Below are positions 11,194-22,951 of a DNA stretch of 64,000 nucleotides, piece after piece. The number at the start of each line of letters is the position of its first letter. The stretch's first letter is position 1. The DNA lies in assembly GCA_013368315.1 (NCBI GenBank), contig JAACJM010000073.1:124001-188000 (forward strand), written 5' to 3'. This stretch comes from Tetrapyrgos nigripes (lineage: Eukaryota > Basidiomycota > Agaricomycetes > Agaricales > Campanellaceae). The translations under genes were made by a program, and so were the position numbers. Under the pieces are notes generated by a model. The model had not been told where the DNA came from. It was given only the letters and a program-made list of their open reading frames with translations, and did no database searches.

Positions 11194-11440
11194 TTTGCAA
11201 ATCGAGAAGTGTACTACTATGTAAATGTTTACTGTACGATGCGTTCTATGCTCTGTGTTCCTCAAAATCTCTATCGTTTAGTGCTAACAAGGTACAAAAG
11301 CACTGAAAGCCCCTATCTACCGTGTCGTTCATTACCTGGCCTGACCTTTTTGCTGCGACTGCTAGCAATATTTTCACAGAATCGTCTGTCCATTATGCAT
11401 ATGTATACTCTATGTACATGGGTATCATATATCTCCAATG

Positions 11441-13170
11441 TCAAGACTTTGCATCTCCGGTCATTACTGTATCAGCACCAAGCCCATGTGCCAATGTGTC
11501 TAGCTCTATACCTCCTACACTCGATTCGGCTCTTTCGTGGTAAGTTGCAGCATAATGGTCTACATCGACCGAACCAGAATATGACGTCGTATCCGGTGCG
11601 TCAACGCTTTTGTGTAAGTTGATAATAATGCGAGAGATCATGCTGATTGAGACGGTGCCTTCGAAGATAACAAGTCCATTTCTCATGTAGGGCTAGTTGC
11701 GATAAGTAGGTGAACTGGGGATATTAAATAGAGCGTAGGAGAGGACTAACTCCACATATCTAGGTCATCAACTACGCGTCAGATTTTTCAGCGACGAGAA
11801 GCAAGTACATCAACTCACGTAGAATGTTACCACATTGAAAAGGGTGGCCACACAGACAAAGCTGTTCATATATTTATCTATGAAACTCGGCGTAGAGATC
11901 ATGTCCTGGAAGCTTACCAATAGTACACAACGCCTGGATCAATGATTGTTAGAACGAGACGAGAAATGGACACATGGATCTTACCATCTCGAAGAAGAAG
12001 CTTGAGCAACGGAACATGTCTGTAATGTTCCCTCATAGACCATGATTTCCATAGGGTTAAGATAAAGATGAGTGTTTCGAATGCTAGGACCAATTCATGC
12101 GGAATCGCCAAATCTGAAAGGGACTGAGAGTAGGATTTAGACAATACAAAGGTAAAACTCACATGTGACACTTCAAAAAAACACATAGATCTCTGTCAGT
12201 ATCGCTTTCTCCTGAAAAGAAAGGTAATGATGTTACCCATGATCTGCAATGCCAATATAGCATCGTGCTCCTTGACCAAGGCTACCACGCCATTCCTTGT
12301 AAAAGAAGCTTCTCAGATTCGTTATGATGGCGTACTGTGGCGGATAGGAGGCGTTAATTTGATGGAGACGAGAGTCTGATGCGAACACGTACCGCAGAAA
12401 CAATCATAAGTGCTCCAGTGAGCCCGGACAGCGTCCAAAGAATATACCGATTACGACGGTACAAAGCGTATACCCGCTGGGACATCATAACTAATCATTA
12501 TCAGAGACTATCCGACTCTGCGGCGCACAGGACTCACAGCATACTCTAGCGACATTCCCAACATAAAGCACCTGGAATACGTTATTGTAGATTCTACAAC
12601 TGAGATGTTGTGTCAGAAGTTGGTCCGAGAGACAAGCATGTATGGTACTCACGTCTACAAACAGCGTAAAGAGCGACCGGTGAGCAGAGATTGTTTTGGT
12701 GCGTTAAAACGCCGCGTCAACGCACATTAAGGTCGACAGTACATAATGTCAGAACAATCAAGGGAATGCTCCCGAAAAACGCCAGGTATCTATTGAGAAG
12801 AAACCAGTACGAGCTGGATATCTTGGGTCGTAGCCAGATATACTTGATTTCATCACCTGAAAGAGCGGAAGCAGAGGGAGTGTCAGAGATGCAAGGACAT
12901 GCGGAGGAGGATCGATAGAACGAACCGAGTGTCAACAAATGATCCCAATACAGGACAACTGGAATTTTGATGCTAATGATCAGCACAAATATTGGTTCAA
13001 GACAAACGCAGTGCGACAGCTTGAAGTGCATGAGCGGCGACTCACTTGAGCCCAGAAGATACATATAATCCACTAGTAATCTGTACAAGATTTCAGCCAC
13101 TAGAGCATGGCTTCAGGTGGTGAAGCACCTACATGTCCTGCGTAAAGTCGTCCTCGTTGGACGCGTGCAT
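11441..13170 (-). CDS. DUF6533-domain 7TM protein
   Basis: The ATG at 13168-13170 (MHASNEDDFTQD) begins a first exon with a GTAGGT donor. The second and third exons rebuild the DUF6533 signature across introns: VLYWDHLLTLG then DEIKYIWLRP and FLLNRYLAFFGSIP. Later exons give further helices, including SQRVYALYRRNRYILW, LVLAFETLIFILTLWKSW and VPLLKLLLRDG, which are characteristic of this basidiomycete integral membrane family. The last exon (VSISMISRIIINLHK) ends with a soluble acidic tail at 11441. At least eight introns of about 50-65 nt are needed, and the joint around 12600-12700 is uncertain. A TATA box lies 72 nt upstream. The family resembles GPCR-type receptors in topology, but its function is unknown. 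Confidence 0.8.
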
Positions 13171-13240
13171 TCAAAAAACATAGCCAGCGGAAGACAAAAA
13201 GCTGGGAGGAAATGAAAGGTGACGATAGCTGGGAAACGTT

Positions 13241-13248
13241 CTTTTATA
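13241..13248 (-). promoter_or_regulatory. TATA box of the DUF6533 gene
   Basis: The minus strand reads TATAAAAG here, about 72 nt upstream of the start codon at 13170. A second TATAAA-like motif is a few bases further upstream. Confidence 0.55.
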
Positions 13249-15169
13249 CAGAGTTTATACATAGTACCCCTGCAGGCAGGCATACGTACGCTAATAATAA
13301 ATGCCTCCGTTAACCGACTGAATCATTCGTTACCGTAACTCCTCGGGCACATGCTACTTCTGAGAGAAGCACTGAGAAGCGGCCTCCGACTAGGCTCAGC
13401 AAATCATAGCGTGGCTTTCCTCCGGGTTTTCCCTGCAAATTGAATGACCAGTGAGACAAGTTGACGCGAATGGGTGACCAATGGTTGACGGTTACTAATT
13501 TGCGTGGGATTTGGGATGCAGGGTCAGGGGCAAGTCAGGGTTGACAATTGTGACTTTGCTTGTTTACAAGGGCTCTTGCATAATACCAGCGATCAATATT
13601 CTGCACCGGCTCTACCCGGCTGCTATTTGTACATAGTCTAATGAAGCAATTAGCGTCTATTTGTCAGATCTGTACCCGGTACGAGGGTGTAGTGGTCAAT
13701 ACAGTTAAGATGCCGAGCATCGGCCAACGTCAGACCTCTAGAATTTTTGACTGACGCGTCACTGTTAGGCAGACAGCCGAATACATTCCATGTACATGTA
13801 TATGGACCCACTAATAGGCACGGGGTTGCCAAATAAGCAACCTCTCTGGCGGCGGTCCCTCTGGGCGGAGATTTCTCGTTTTGGATAAGTGGCGCCAGGC
13901 GTGTCAGAACTGGGAAATTTCTGGCAATTCATGCGCAAGCAAACTGCCAAAGTCGCGACATTTCTGCCTCGCTTTTCATATTTAGAGCTTGGACTCTGGA
14001 GAAACTCAGGCTGTGCTGTACTTACAAGCAAATATACCACGGTGGACTTACTGGCTGCCAGGCAAGTTCTCAAGTACTTGTTTCCCATGATCTCAAGAAC
14101 TTTCGCCTCAACCGAAACGAGGGTCTTCTGACCACCAAATGTGAATTTGAGGCTCTCTATCACTCTGATATGCTAGTATGATGTACGCAGCGTTAAAAAA
14201 CACGTATAAAACATGTGCCGGAAAAACACTCCGAGATAGATCTATTCTGGGAATAAACGCCGCTGGCGACCTAACCAAATCCACATACATGGAACACATA
14301 TTTAGCAGTATTTCCAGTGCAGACTAAGTACACGAAACCCACAAGAATTTATGATTTCTCAACTTGAATATCAATACAGGGGTCAGGCTGCGCTCTTAAC
14401 TTTGATACAGCTGAAATTTTCTCGCTCAATGATGAGCAATTCTTATATCTCCAAACCCGATGGCAAGAGTCTTTCGGGCGATATACGGCATGCCTAAAAC
14501 GGGAAACCTGGCCGGAGCGCCGCTGTCAAGCCAGGGGTTGCCAAATAGTTTCATCCGCATACCCCCAGTTCTAGTACCGTACATACTACTTCTTCCTTTG
14601 ATTTTATTGATAAAATCTCGAATTTTTTGATGTCATACAAGATTATGATCCAAAGAATACCATATACGATTTACATCCCTTAGGCATAGATCGTTTGCGG
14701 GCTTTCACGAAGGAACAGAGGAGGAGGAGTGTACTGCCCGGACTAGGACCAAGGACTGATACGCCGGTGTTCCGGAAGGCGTGCCGATGACTCCCTAAGT
14801 ACATCATCGGGTCCCGGGTCAGCCACTCCCAATATGAAAAGCTCACAGCTCGAGTACTGCTGTATATCCATACGGTTGTGAAGACCGCAGAAACGACACA
14901 GTCGATGCGAACTATCCTCGACGGGGAGAGGAAAGTGGCGTTGAGATGGCGACTGATGAGTAAGCACACGGCATACCATGCGAAGTGCAGTCACACGAAG
15001 TTGGCTACAGATCTGACAAATCTGACACCCACTTGACTGGCAACATCTGACATGCACGCGGTCACAAGGTTCTCAACTGTTCTCTTCTCCTCGCAACAAA
15101 GCGGTCCGCCTGGAACTTGCCCTGATCACATTCTCGAGGCTGCAGTCCATGATGACATCGACTACATTG
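13249..15169. other. Intergenic region, about 1.9 kb
   Basis: No gene could be supported. Open frames on the minus strand at 13765-14163 and 14643-15057 have no recognisable domain and no splice pattern. The second contains a Cys cluster (CQICQIC), but nothing extends it convincingly. The 14-base string GGGGTTGCCAAATA occurs near 13825 and again near 14530 in direct orientation and may mark an old insertion. The last ~50 bases are the carboxylesterase promoter. Confidence 0.5.
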
Positions 15170-15172
15170 GCT

Positions 15173-15180
15173 TATAAAGT
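15173..15180 (+). promoter_or_regulatory. TATA box of the carboxylesterase gene
   Basis: The motif TTATAAAG lies about 45 nt upstream of the start codon at 15220, in a normal position for a short 5' leader. Confidence 0.55.
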
Positions 15181-15219
15181 ATACATTCGCAGACATCCTC
15201 TGCAGGTGTCTTCATCCAA

Positions 15220-17703
15220 ATGAGCTTACACGCTTTTTCTCCATTTTTCTGGATCTCCTTGGCATCCTCTTTTTTTGTAATCCTTCAAGTCGAAGGTCAA
15301 AAGATAAGCTCGTCCCTTGGCCCTGTAGTCGACCTTGGTTATGCCGCCTTCGCTGGGAATGCTACTTCTCCTGCTGGTCAAGTCAACTCCTCTGTGACGT
15401 TCTTCGGTGCCATCCCATTCGCACAACCACCTCTAGGAAACTTGAGATGGCGAGCTCCACAGATGCTTGACGAGTCTACAATGGCCACTACAGTGTCCGA
15501 CGCGAGGAACTGGGGTCCGCCGTGCATTCAAAGACCAGCTATGGTTGGTGTGGGCTCAGAGAATTGCTTGACGTTGAATGTCTGGAAGCCATCGAACGCG
15601 TCAGAGGGTCATAATCTACCGGTCCTCGTTTACATACATGTTGAGTGCTTGCTTCGTATTCCTAGTTTCTTGCTCTCTGATCATGTTTGCTTGTAAAGGG
15701 TGGTGGTTTCTATGCAAACGTACGTTTTTACATTGATAAAATTCTTTCTCCCAGCTCAAGGAATTGTACCGCATTTCTACAGTCTCCTCAAGGCTTTCCT
15801 CTGTATGACTGGGTCGCCCAGCACCCTACTGGCATAGTCGGAGTTTCCATCACTTACCGTCTGGGTATGATGGGGTTCCTTGGGGGACCAACCATTCCCG
15901 GGTTTACTTCGGCGCCTTTCACGAATTCTTCCGAAGGGTCTTCGTCAATTGAGGACCTTGATCCGCAAACAGCGCACATGAATGCTGGCCTTCTCGACCA
16001 GCGAGCTGGTCTAGAATGGGTTCAAAGGCATATACGCAAGTTTGGAGGTGATCCCGATAATGTTAGGTACGTGGGTGGTTTGTACTATCAGCTTCGTGGT
16101 ATTCACGAGCGTCATTAATGGCAGTATCTATGGAGAAAGTGCTGGTGGAGCTAGTATGGTCATGCAAGTACGTGTCCGTGTTTTAACTTGGAGTAAAGAT
16201 ACTGACTTTCAGCACAGGTCACTGCATACGGAGGGAAAAAGTCTGTACCATTCAAGAGAGTCACCGCTGAGTCCATCGGATTCGGACCTACGAGATCTAA
16301 TGAAGAAATTGAGACCACGTTCGGTTCGTGATCAACTCATTTCATGCCGCGGTCCTTCGTTCATTCTTCATTGGACTGGTTACAGCTAACGCAGCCGGCT
16401 TCATGGGTTGTCCTAGCTCCGGACCTGACACCCTCCCATGCATGCGAAACGCCTCCTTAGGAGCCATCGTCTCTGCTATCAACCTGACACCCAACGGTTT
16501 CTTCGCTCCTGTGGTAGAGGGTCAAAATTCCAATGCTTTCTTGCCTGATTTTCCTTCTCGACTGATCAAGTCTGGGAATTTCAGTACAGTCGAGTTCAAC
16601 GGAGGACACTGCACGGGTGATGGAAAAACTTTTGCGTCGGGATCTCCTGATCAATTCCAGACACCTGACGATGTAAAGAGGATAGTGTTTAGTCGTTGGC
16701 CTAGTGTTGTGAGTTTTGGAATAATTGCTCTGTCTGATATGACTCAGGACTGATTATTCGTGACTTGGATAGTCGAATGAAACCCGAGACCAGGCTCTGG
16801 CGTTGTATCCACTCGGTCCAGAATTCCCAACTCAATGGGACAGGGCATGGAACATGGCTGGACAAGCTATATTTACGTGCATGTAAGTGATCTTAGGGAC
16901 ACGTAATGTCGATGCGTCGCTCACTCTCATTCAGGGATTGGCTACTTGCAGATGCTCTTGTCGCAAGAGGAGTGGAGAACGTCTTCTCCTTTGCGTGAAT
17001 ATATTCTTTGACCTTTGATTCTGCTCTGTGCTGATTGTTTAATTGGGGTATTTCAGCTGGAACGCACCCGACACTGTACTATACAACGTACATCCCTACC
17101 TAGGCGCGATGCATACTTCTGACTTGTATTATCTCTTCGATGGTATGTTCTTAGTATGCAATATCGTTGGCGATGGTTTCAAGCTTACCCATACTTTTTC
17201 AATCAGGGACCAAGTAAGATCGACCTGTCTCTGTTCAAGGACTCGTATACTGATCTGCACTCTGTGATTCTCACTGGTAGTACAATCGCTAACGCTGGAA
17301 ACACCTTCACGCCATTCAACACTGTGAGTCTCACTCCCGTTAGCGACTTCTTTATTCACAATTATCGAATATTATCTAGAGTGAAGCAACTCTCTCTCGC
17401 GAAGCCATTGCATATTGGACGTCCTTCGGCGCCGCTGGCAACCCTTCTAAGACCAAATTGAGCACGTCTCCTGCTTGGGAAGCTTTTGCGTCTGCAACTA
17501 GAAACGGCAAGAGCTGATTCATCCGATATCCTTGTTTATAATTGACCGTGAATTCTGTGATGACAGGTACTCGAGCACGAATGCAATTAACCAGGGGAGG
17601 GGATTCGGTGACTGCCTCTGTGATGGAACAGATATCACAAGACGAGATTGAAAGATGTAAATTTTGGATGAGTGAGGAGGTGACGGAACAAACGAGGGTT
17701 TGA
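15220..17703 (+). CDS. Secreted type-B carboxylesterase/lipase
   Basis: An N-terminal signal peptide ([20 protein letters not shown]) is followed by hallmarks of the carboxylesterase type B fold: [20 protein letters not shown] near the N-terminus, the [10 protein letters not shown] motif, the oxyanion-loop GGGFYAN, and the nucleophile elbow GESAGG (Ser, near 16137). The His part of the triad lies in [12 protein letters not shown] (about 17107). The C-terminus [15 protein letters not shown] and EIERCKFW is typical of the fungal family. The product should hydrolyse esters of lipids or plant phenolics outside the cell. The gene has 12 exons; the 11 introns are mostly 50-65 nt. The last intron (17507-17566) starts with GC instead of GT, and skipping it would truncate the protein at 17514. 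Start: first ATG after the TATA box, opening directly into the signal peptide. Confidence 0.88.
17507..17566 (+). other. GC-AG intron (last intron of the carboxylesterase)
   Basis: The exon ends AAACG at 17506 and the intron begins GCAAGA. The acceptor TGACAG ends at 17566. Joining AACG to GTACTCGA keeps the frame and yields the conserved C-terminus of the family. Reading through gives a stop after four codons. GC donors are a known minor class of U2 introns. Confidence 0.75.
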
Positions 17704-18053
17704 AGGAAAAGCTTGGCGGGGTCTTTTTGGGATGCCATTGTGTGCTTGTAAATACTTACAGCTGTTTTCAGAAATTTACGGAAAACGCATTTTTTGTTTT
17801 CATCCTGATCGGCGTCAGATCAGGCATCCCCGAAGCAAGCCCGAAGGCTTCTTAAAGGCAAATGACGTAGGGGCTCCACCAAAACGATTTTCGATTTTTC
17901 CGCGTCTTTTTGAAAACAACTGTAAATTTGACAGCTTCTTGGAGCGGAAGAGTGAACGTGAAGGTTCTAGGCCCTTTGCTTACGTCTTGTAGGGTCACTA
18001 AGGCCAGCTGACGATTCATGGCGCTTAACGTTTAACCTTGAGCTTGTTGAGGG
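17704..18053. other. Intergenic region
   Basis: About 350 bases between the carboxylesterase stop and the promoter of the DUF7330 gene. Nothing is supported in it apart from 3' and 5' flanking sequence. A TATA motif (TATAAATG) starts at about 18055. Confidence 0.5.
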
Positions 18054-18114
18054 TCTATAAATGCCGGGTACAGCAGAGCTTCCCCAGTTCTCAAGCCCAC
18101 AAACGATTACCATC

Positions 18115-18877
18115 ATGATGCGACTAATGTAAGTAATACTGACTAGTATCATTGCCTTGCACCTCATTTCTCTGGAATTGACAGTCATCTTCCGCACCTC
18201 CTCCATATTCTCTCCCTGACGGGGCAAATGAAGACGAGACAAGGGTCCCATCAAGGCCAAGTTTAGCATTGACCCATCCATCAAGGTTAAATCCCCGGGC
18301 CTACTTCCCGCTTTAGTGGGCGCCGAGACAGAGTCTAATCGGAACAACCTCGACGTGAAAGCGTTAGCCGGAGAGGTCGACATTGAAGTACATGTCCAGC
18401 CGAGTGGTTCCGAGGAATTGGACGTCAAGTTGAGTATCGAATCGTTGAAAGGAGACGTGGTTGTGAGACTGGTAAGCAATGCATACTGTCTTTGGAACTT
18501 GTGTAACTCTACGAAAACAGTTTCTTCCATCTCCTCCAAACTTTCGTAATCGATGTATCTTGAACGTACGAGCGGGAAATGGCTCCATTTTCCTCCTTCT
18601 TCCGCGTGAACTTGGTGGTATAGTAGAGGTGACCTCTCGGGGCGAAATGATCGTCTCGGACGGCCTCTCTCCCAGATTCAATATCCAGTGCGAAGCTGGA
18701 CAAGAAAAGAGGTGTGTTATTGGCGAGGTTTCCCTCTGGGATGACAAGAAAGGGGATAGGGTGACAGCTGTGGCGTTGGCGGGTCAGGGCGTGAGGTTCA
18801 TTTATCAGCATACAACAACGAAAAGTTTCCAAAAGCCGAATTCACGGGATGTATTGTGTGGCTTGAATTATAGATAG
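18115..18877 (+). CDS. DUF7330-domain protein (two apparent 1-nt deletions)
   Basis: A TATA box at about 18055 precedes two adjacent ATGs at 18115 and 18118. Exon 1 is tiny (MMRLM) and its donor reads AATGTAAGT. Restoring GG (AATG|GTAAGT) would make the junction in phase with the next exon SSSAPPPYSLPDGANEDE. A second missing base at about 18233 joins this to GPIKAKFSIDPSIKVKSP. From there the frame is clean through a 48-nt intron (about 18472-18520) to the stop. The C-terminal half has the alternating beta-strand pattern of DUF7330: RAGNGSIFLLLPRELGGIVE, SRGEMIVSDG, then a short GEVSLWDDKKGD motif. Function is unknown. A second member lies at 24833-25273 on the other strand. Confidence 0.65.
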
Positions 18878-19121
18878 CATGGCATGTGTGTATTTCAAAG
18901 CGGAAAGATTACTCGAGCGAAGCCTTGAGCTCACTTCGAACAGCCTGCTTGAAATAGTTGTTGAAAAGGGGCTAGATTGCGGGTTAAAGCGGCTATGACA
19001 AATCAAGGCTGTGTTAGATCACGTGACTTATCATTCTGATAATCTTGCGGCAGACGCCGAGGCTTATTAACTTGCTCCATCGCCCATCTCTCAGGTCAAC
19101 CTTTTACTTCCACAAACCATC

Positions 19122-19845
19122 ATGTCCAACGTTTTCGTGAGTCCTACTCTCTGTTGCTGCTCATCTTCTTTCGCCGTTCACGGCTCGTTCCGACGACAAT
19201 TCTGCTGGCTTTCAACATTGTTGTGAAGAGCGACTAACAACTTAACAACATTTCCAGTTTGACATCAAAATTGGCGGCAACGACGCTGGTCGTATCGTCT
19301 TCAAGCTCTACGATGATGTCGTCCCCAAGACCGCCAAAAACTTCCGTGAGCTCGCTACTGGCCAACACGGTTACGGTTACAAGGGCTCCAAGTTCCACCG
19401 TGTGATCCCCAGCTTCATGCTTCAGGGCGGTGACTTCACCAAAGGAAACGGTACTGGTGGAAAGTCGATTTACGGCGAGAAGTTCGAAGGTACGCGCTGG
19501 TCGTCGCAGTATTCTTAGAGCGCTGATCGATATATGGATGACGTCATTTACAGATGAAAACTTCCAGCTCAAGCACACCAAGCCTGGTCTTCTCTCCATG
19601 GCTAACGCTGGCAAGAACACTAACGGCTCCCAATTCTTCATCACCACCGTCGTGACATCGTGGCTCGATGGTGCTCACGTCGTCTTCGGTAAGTGCTGTC
19701 GTTTATCTCATCTTTCAGTTCCCTGATGCTGGTCACAGGTGAGGTCATCCAGGGTATGGACGTCGTCAAGCTGGTTGAAAAAGAAGGCAGTTCTTCCGGA
19801 AAGACCAGCAAAGATATTGTCATCGCCGACTCCGGTACTCTCTAA
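19122..19845 (+). CDS. CPR1: Cyclophilin A-type peptidyl-prolyl cis-trans isomerase
   Basis: Four exons (19122-19136, 19258-19489, 19554-19688, 19739-19845) encode 162 residues, the usual length of a single-domain cyclophilin. Catalytic and drug-binding motifs are intact: [16 protein letters not shown] with the active-site Arg, NGSQFFITT, and [13 protein letters not shown] with the Trp that contacts cyclosporin. The enzyme interconverts cis and trans Xaa-Pro bonds and is the cytosolic target of cyclosporin A. There is no signal peptide, so the cytosolic form is inferred. The first exon is only 15 nt, a conserved arrangement in fungal genes of this type. No frameshift is present. Confidence 0.97.
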
Positions 19846-20555
19846 GCTATTGATATTATTGGGGAAAGGCAAAGACGGGTTAAGAAGATAATACTTTTGT
19901 ATAGGTAGCAGACGAAATGGTACAAATGTCTGTAGAATCTGATAGAACGATGGTAACTACTTTTGCCTCGTGCCGTCCAATGAGCAACGTGCATCGAGTC
20001 TGAATCAGTCACCCTGATGGACCGCAACCATCGATCACGGCCCGCCAACCTCCTTCTGGTCGACTCGGAGAACGTACTGTGTGGTCGACCCATCCGAGTT
20101 CTCCGCATGACCAGGCCACCGATTTCTACGCCGTGAAGATGTACCCCATGGTCACTGATGCCTTCTCTTCCGTCTTCCATGATCAGGTCATTCGTAATAA
20201 CCGGTTGAGTGTAACAATGATGTTGCAAGGATCATGGAAATGAATCATGATGTACTTCCTGTGTGTTATTAGCTGACAGACAGAATGGTGGGTGGTTGAT
20301 GTTAATGTTCCTATTCTGAGGAATATATGTTGAAAAAGATCTCTTGTACAGTCTCTATGATTCAAGACTCTATGATCGTTTGCCACAAGAAGAGTCTGAG
20401 AGATTATCGTACATTGCTTTCAGAGAAAGCTTATCTTTAGACGTACTAAGTAGTTGCTCGAAATGGGGATGCGTGATAAATTCTATCAAGGTCCTACAAT
20501 CTGAAGTTAAAAATAAATAACACAAGAAAAAGATATGTACAATGGCGAATGATGA
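19846..20555. other. Intergenic region between two convergent genes
   Basis: About 700 bases hold only 3' flanking sequence of the cyclophilin gene and of the leftward gene beyond. Short minus-strand open frames (19842-20228, 20183-20386) have no motifs. No RNA gene or repeat was seen. Confidence 0.5.
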
Positions 20556-20973
20556 TCACTGTTGAGCGTTTACTTGCTGTAATTGCTGCAGAATTCGAAA
20601 TCCCACAATAGCAGAGTCATGAAAATAATCGACTTACCTGCATGAGAGCAACAAAATTGATCGGCAGAGTCGTATCGATACCTACCAATTGCGGTGGCGT
20701 GCCACTAGGGGAGATAGGTATTTTCTGCATCCGAGAATGGTCAACTAACTCCAACTGAGAATCAGCATCTGGACCCGTAACCATGAGTCCTACGCTCCTC
20801 TGATCACGCCGCAGACGTTTCTTTGCAGCATCACCCGGAAGACCCTCAATGACAAATACGATGTTAACATGAGCCAACTTGTCGATATAAGATTGATTAG
20901 TGCATGGGAAGGTGAGGATAGAATAGTGACGATGATCAGTAATTCTGGCGGTCACCCTGGTTTGGATAGACAT
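20556..20973 (-). CDS. Small hypothetical protein, or 3' exons of the upstream gene
   Basis: An open frame starts MSIQTRVTARITDHRHYSIL at 20973 and runs about 112 codons. It meets a GTAAGT donor near 20637 and continues after the acceptor into LQQVNAQQ and a TGA at 20556. The segment LAHVNIVFVIEGLPGD and the later PINFVALMQ look structured. The gene begins only 63 nt downstream of the stop of the leftward F-box/nucleotidyltransferase-like gene. It may therefore be its continuation with an unrecognised intron or indel between them. No family is recognised. Confidence 0.4.
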
Positions 20974-21035
20974 CTTGCTGGAATGATTTGGCGTTTCGAG
21001 AAAGCCTATGTCGTGCTAAGTGAAGGGTAAATCTA

Positions 21036-22581
21036 TCAGTCGAAACACTCGTAAGATCGTTGGCAGCCACCAACCTCAACTCGACATCTTGAAGGCAAGC
21101 TCTCCTCCAGATTGGTAAGAGCTCTTCCCAAGGCATGCATCGTATTCATATTGGGAAGCTCACGGTAGGGAATGTTGGGAAACTCGCGAATGACACGACG
21201 TGCTGTTTGTCCAGCTGGTACTTGGACATCTTCCTTACGCATCATGGAGAGAAGGAATAAGCGATCAGTAGTGCTGAGTTTTTGGCGAGGTCTTTTCTCG
21301 TAAGCTTCGTGCACCAGTCGGCTATATTCATTCTCGAAACTATGGAGTGAATGAATGAGCATACTAGTAGCCATAGACAATGAATGAAAACGCACTGAAA
21401 ATCATTTGCTATATCATTCTCTGCACGCACCGTTGCAGTCACGGTCATGCGAGGAATGGGTTGAGAATATGTGTACCACGTCTTGAAATTCCGAGCTCTA
21501 CCGACGTCGTAGTTGATGTATAAAGAGCCAAATTTGTTATACTGGGTCCACGAATTTCCTCTGACCGGATCTAAATCGAGTGACATGAAATGCTGGTCGA
21601 GACCAGGGATTTCCGATGAAGGAATGATCCAGCAAGCGGAATCTCCTACGCAACGCTCACGACGATACTCTCCTGCGCGAAGGAAATCCACAACAGAGGG
21701 GCCGCTCGTCATTGAGAAGTCTCTGGATTTGTACTTCTCAAGCGCAGCCTCGTATGTCTGCTCAATATGTTCATGTTCAGATAGCATACGAGGGAGCATG
21801 ATACTGCCGCGACCGTGGAACATTGTACGAGGGTAGATCAAGTAGGCATGGGAGTGAGAGATGACATTGAGAACGCAGGCTGCAGAGTCGTTTCGATTAG
21901 GGGTTTCAAGCGGCTGAAGAGTATTGACAAGCATTGACAAGCTTACTGAAATGAAAACCGAGAATGACAAACATGGGGCAAAACTTGCAGGCAACTACCT
22001 GGATCTTCTTCCGGTTGCGGGTGAAGGTAAAAACTCCAGCCATACCCTTTCCATTGTAGGGTTCCCACTGTACAGGTTGATCATCATCCGGACTGGCCGC
22101 CTGAGCCTCGCTCAGCGCTAGTGTGAATATCCGCATTCTGGCTTGAATAAGGCTGGAATACATATCCGATTCCAATCAAAAAGTTCGCAACCTCTAGGAC
22201 TTGAGCTATGGCAGCGTACAAGTCCAAATCCGACTTGTCGTAAACGACACAGTCAAAAAACTGACAGGCTGACGATCCAGAAATCAGTAAGCCTGTGCGA
22301 TATTGAAGGAGTCGAAATTGGTCGATTTCTTGACGTTCTAGAGACTGTTCGAGAATATGGAGAGAGGACTTTCTCGATACGAAAAGCCCGCCTGTTGTAC
22401 GACTCGACTGCTTGACGTGAAGCCTTGGAGACTTTAAAAAGGGTTGCCACCCTTTCAATGGGTGACCACTCTGCAAGAATACTATCATGGATATCCTTAG
22501 GACTGAAAATCTAGTCAGGCAAAGACGGCCATGGGAAACGGAGGGGACATACAGATAATCAAACAGAGGCAGCCTGAGCAT
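21036..22581 (-). CDS. F-box-like/nucleotidyltransferase-like family protein (two apparent 1-nt insertions)
   Basis: The ATG at 22581 opens MLRLPLFDYL. After an intron the F-box-like segment PKDIHDSILAEWSPIERVAT and FKVSKASRQAVESYNRRAF follow. Next comes the signature of a large Agaricomycete family: RTGLLISGSSACQFFDC then YDKSDLDLY, reminiscent of the GS...DxD motif of nucleotidyltransferases. Downstream are VFTFTRNRKKIQ, AACVLNVISHSHAYLIYPRT and EAALEKYKSRDF, conserved in the same family. Reading all of it needs one base removed near 22352 and one near 22120. Both sides of each shift are coding. Introns at about 22531-22580, 21910-22000 and 21320-21390 use GT-AG. The gene may be a functional copy with assembly indels or a young pseudogene. 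Enzymatic activity is unproven for the family. Confidence 0.6.
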
Positions 22582-22951
22582 TTCAGTGACCAGTCTGGGT
22601 GTAGACGGTGGGGTGAAGAAAGATAGGGTAGCATATGAAGAAAAGACGGTTTATCTACTGCTGCGAGCTATGAGGCTGACATTGGTACCTCAGACAGACC
22701 CTAAGTCAGCTTCAAGGAGTTTTTCTGGGCACGGTTCGGCGGAAAGGAGTTACGCGGCCCCGTGTTTTACACGCTGTCTCCAGCCTCGTGACCTGTACGC
22801 TGCTCTCTTTCACGCTTTCACCTTAAGCGTACCCTTCCTCTTCTCTGCTCTGTGTTTCAGTGTATCAAGTTCTATTTTTTCATTCGCTTAAAAGGTGTTT
22901 TCTTTTCCTTCATAGTTACCTCGTTGCTGATGTAGAGCAGTGGGAGCGGTT

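Noticed and set aside
13765..14163. 132-codon minus-strand ORF
   Set aside because: No recognised motif, splice sites or promoter; composition is not distinctive.
13820..14545. Direct repeat GGGGTTGCCAAATA about 700 bp apart
   Set aside because: Too short and isolated to define an element; no TIRs or matching flanks found.
14643..15057. Minus-strand frames with a CQICQIC cluster
   Set aside because: A possible zinc motif, but no paired ligands or exon context were found in either direction.
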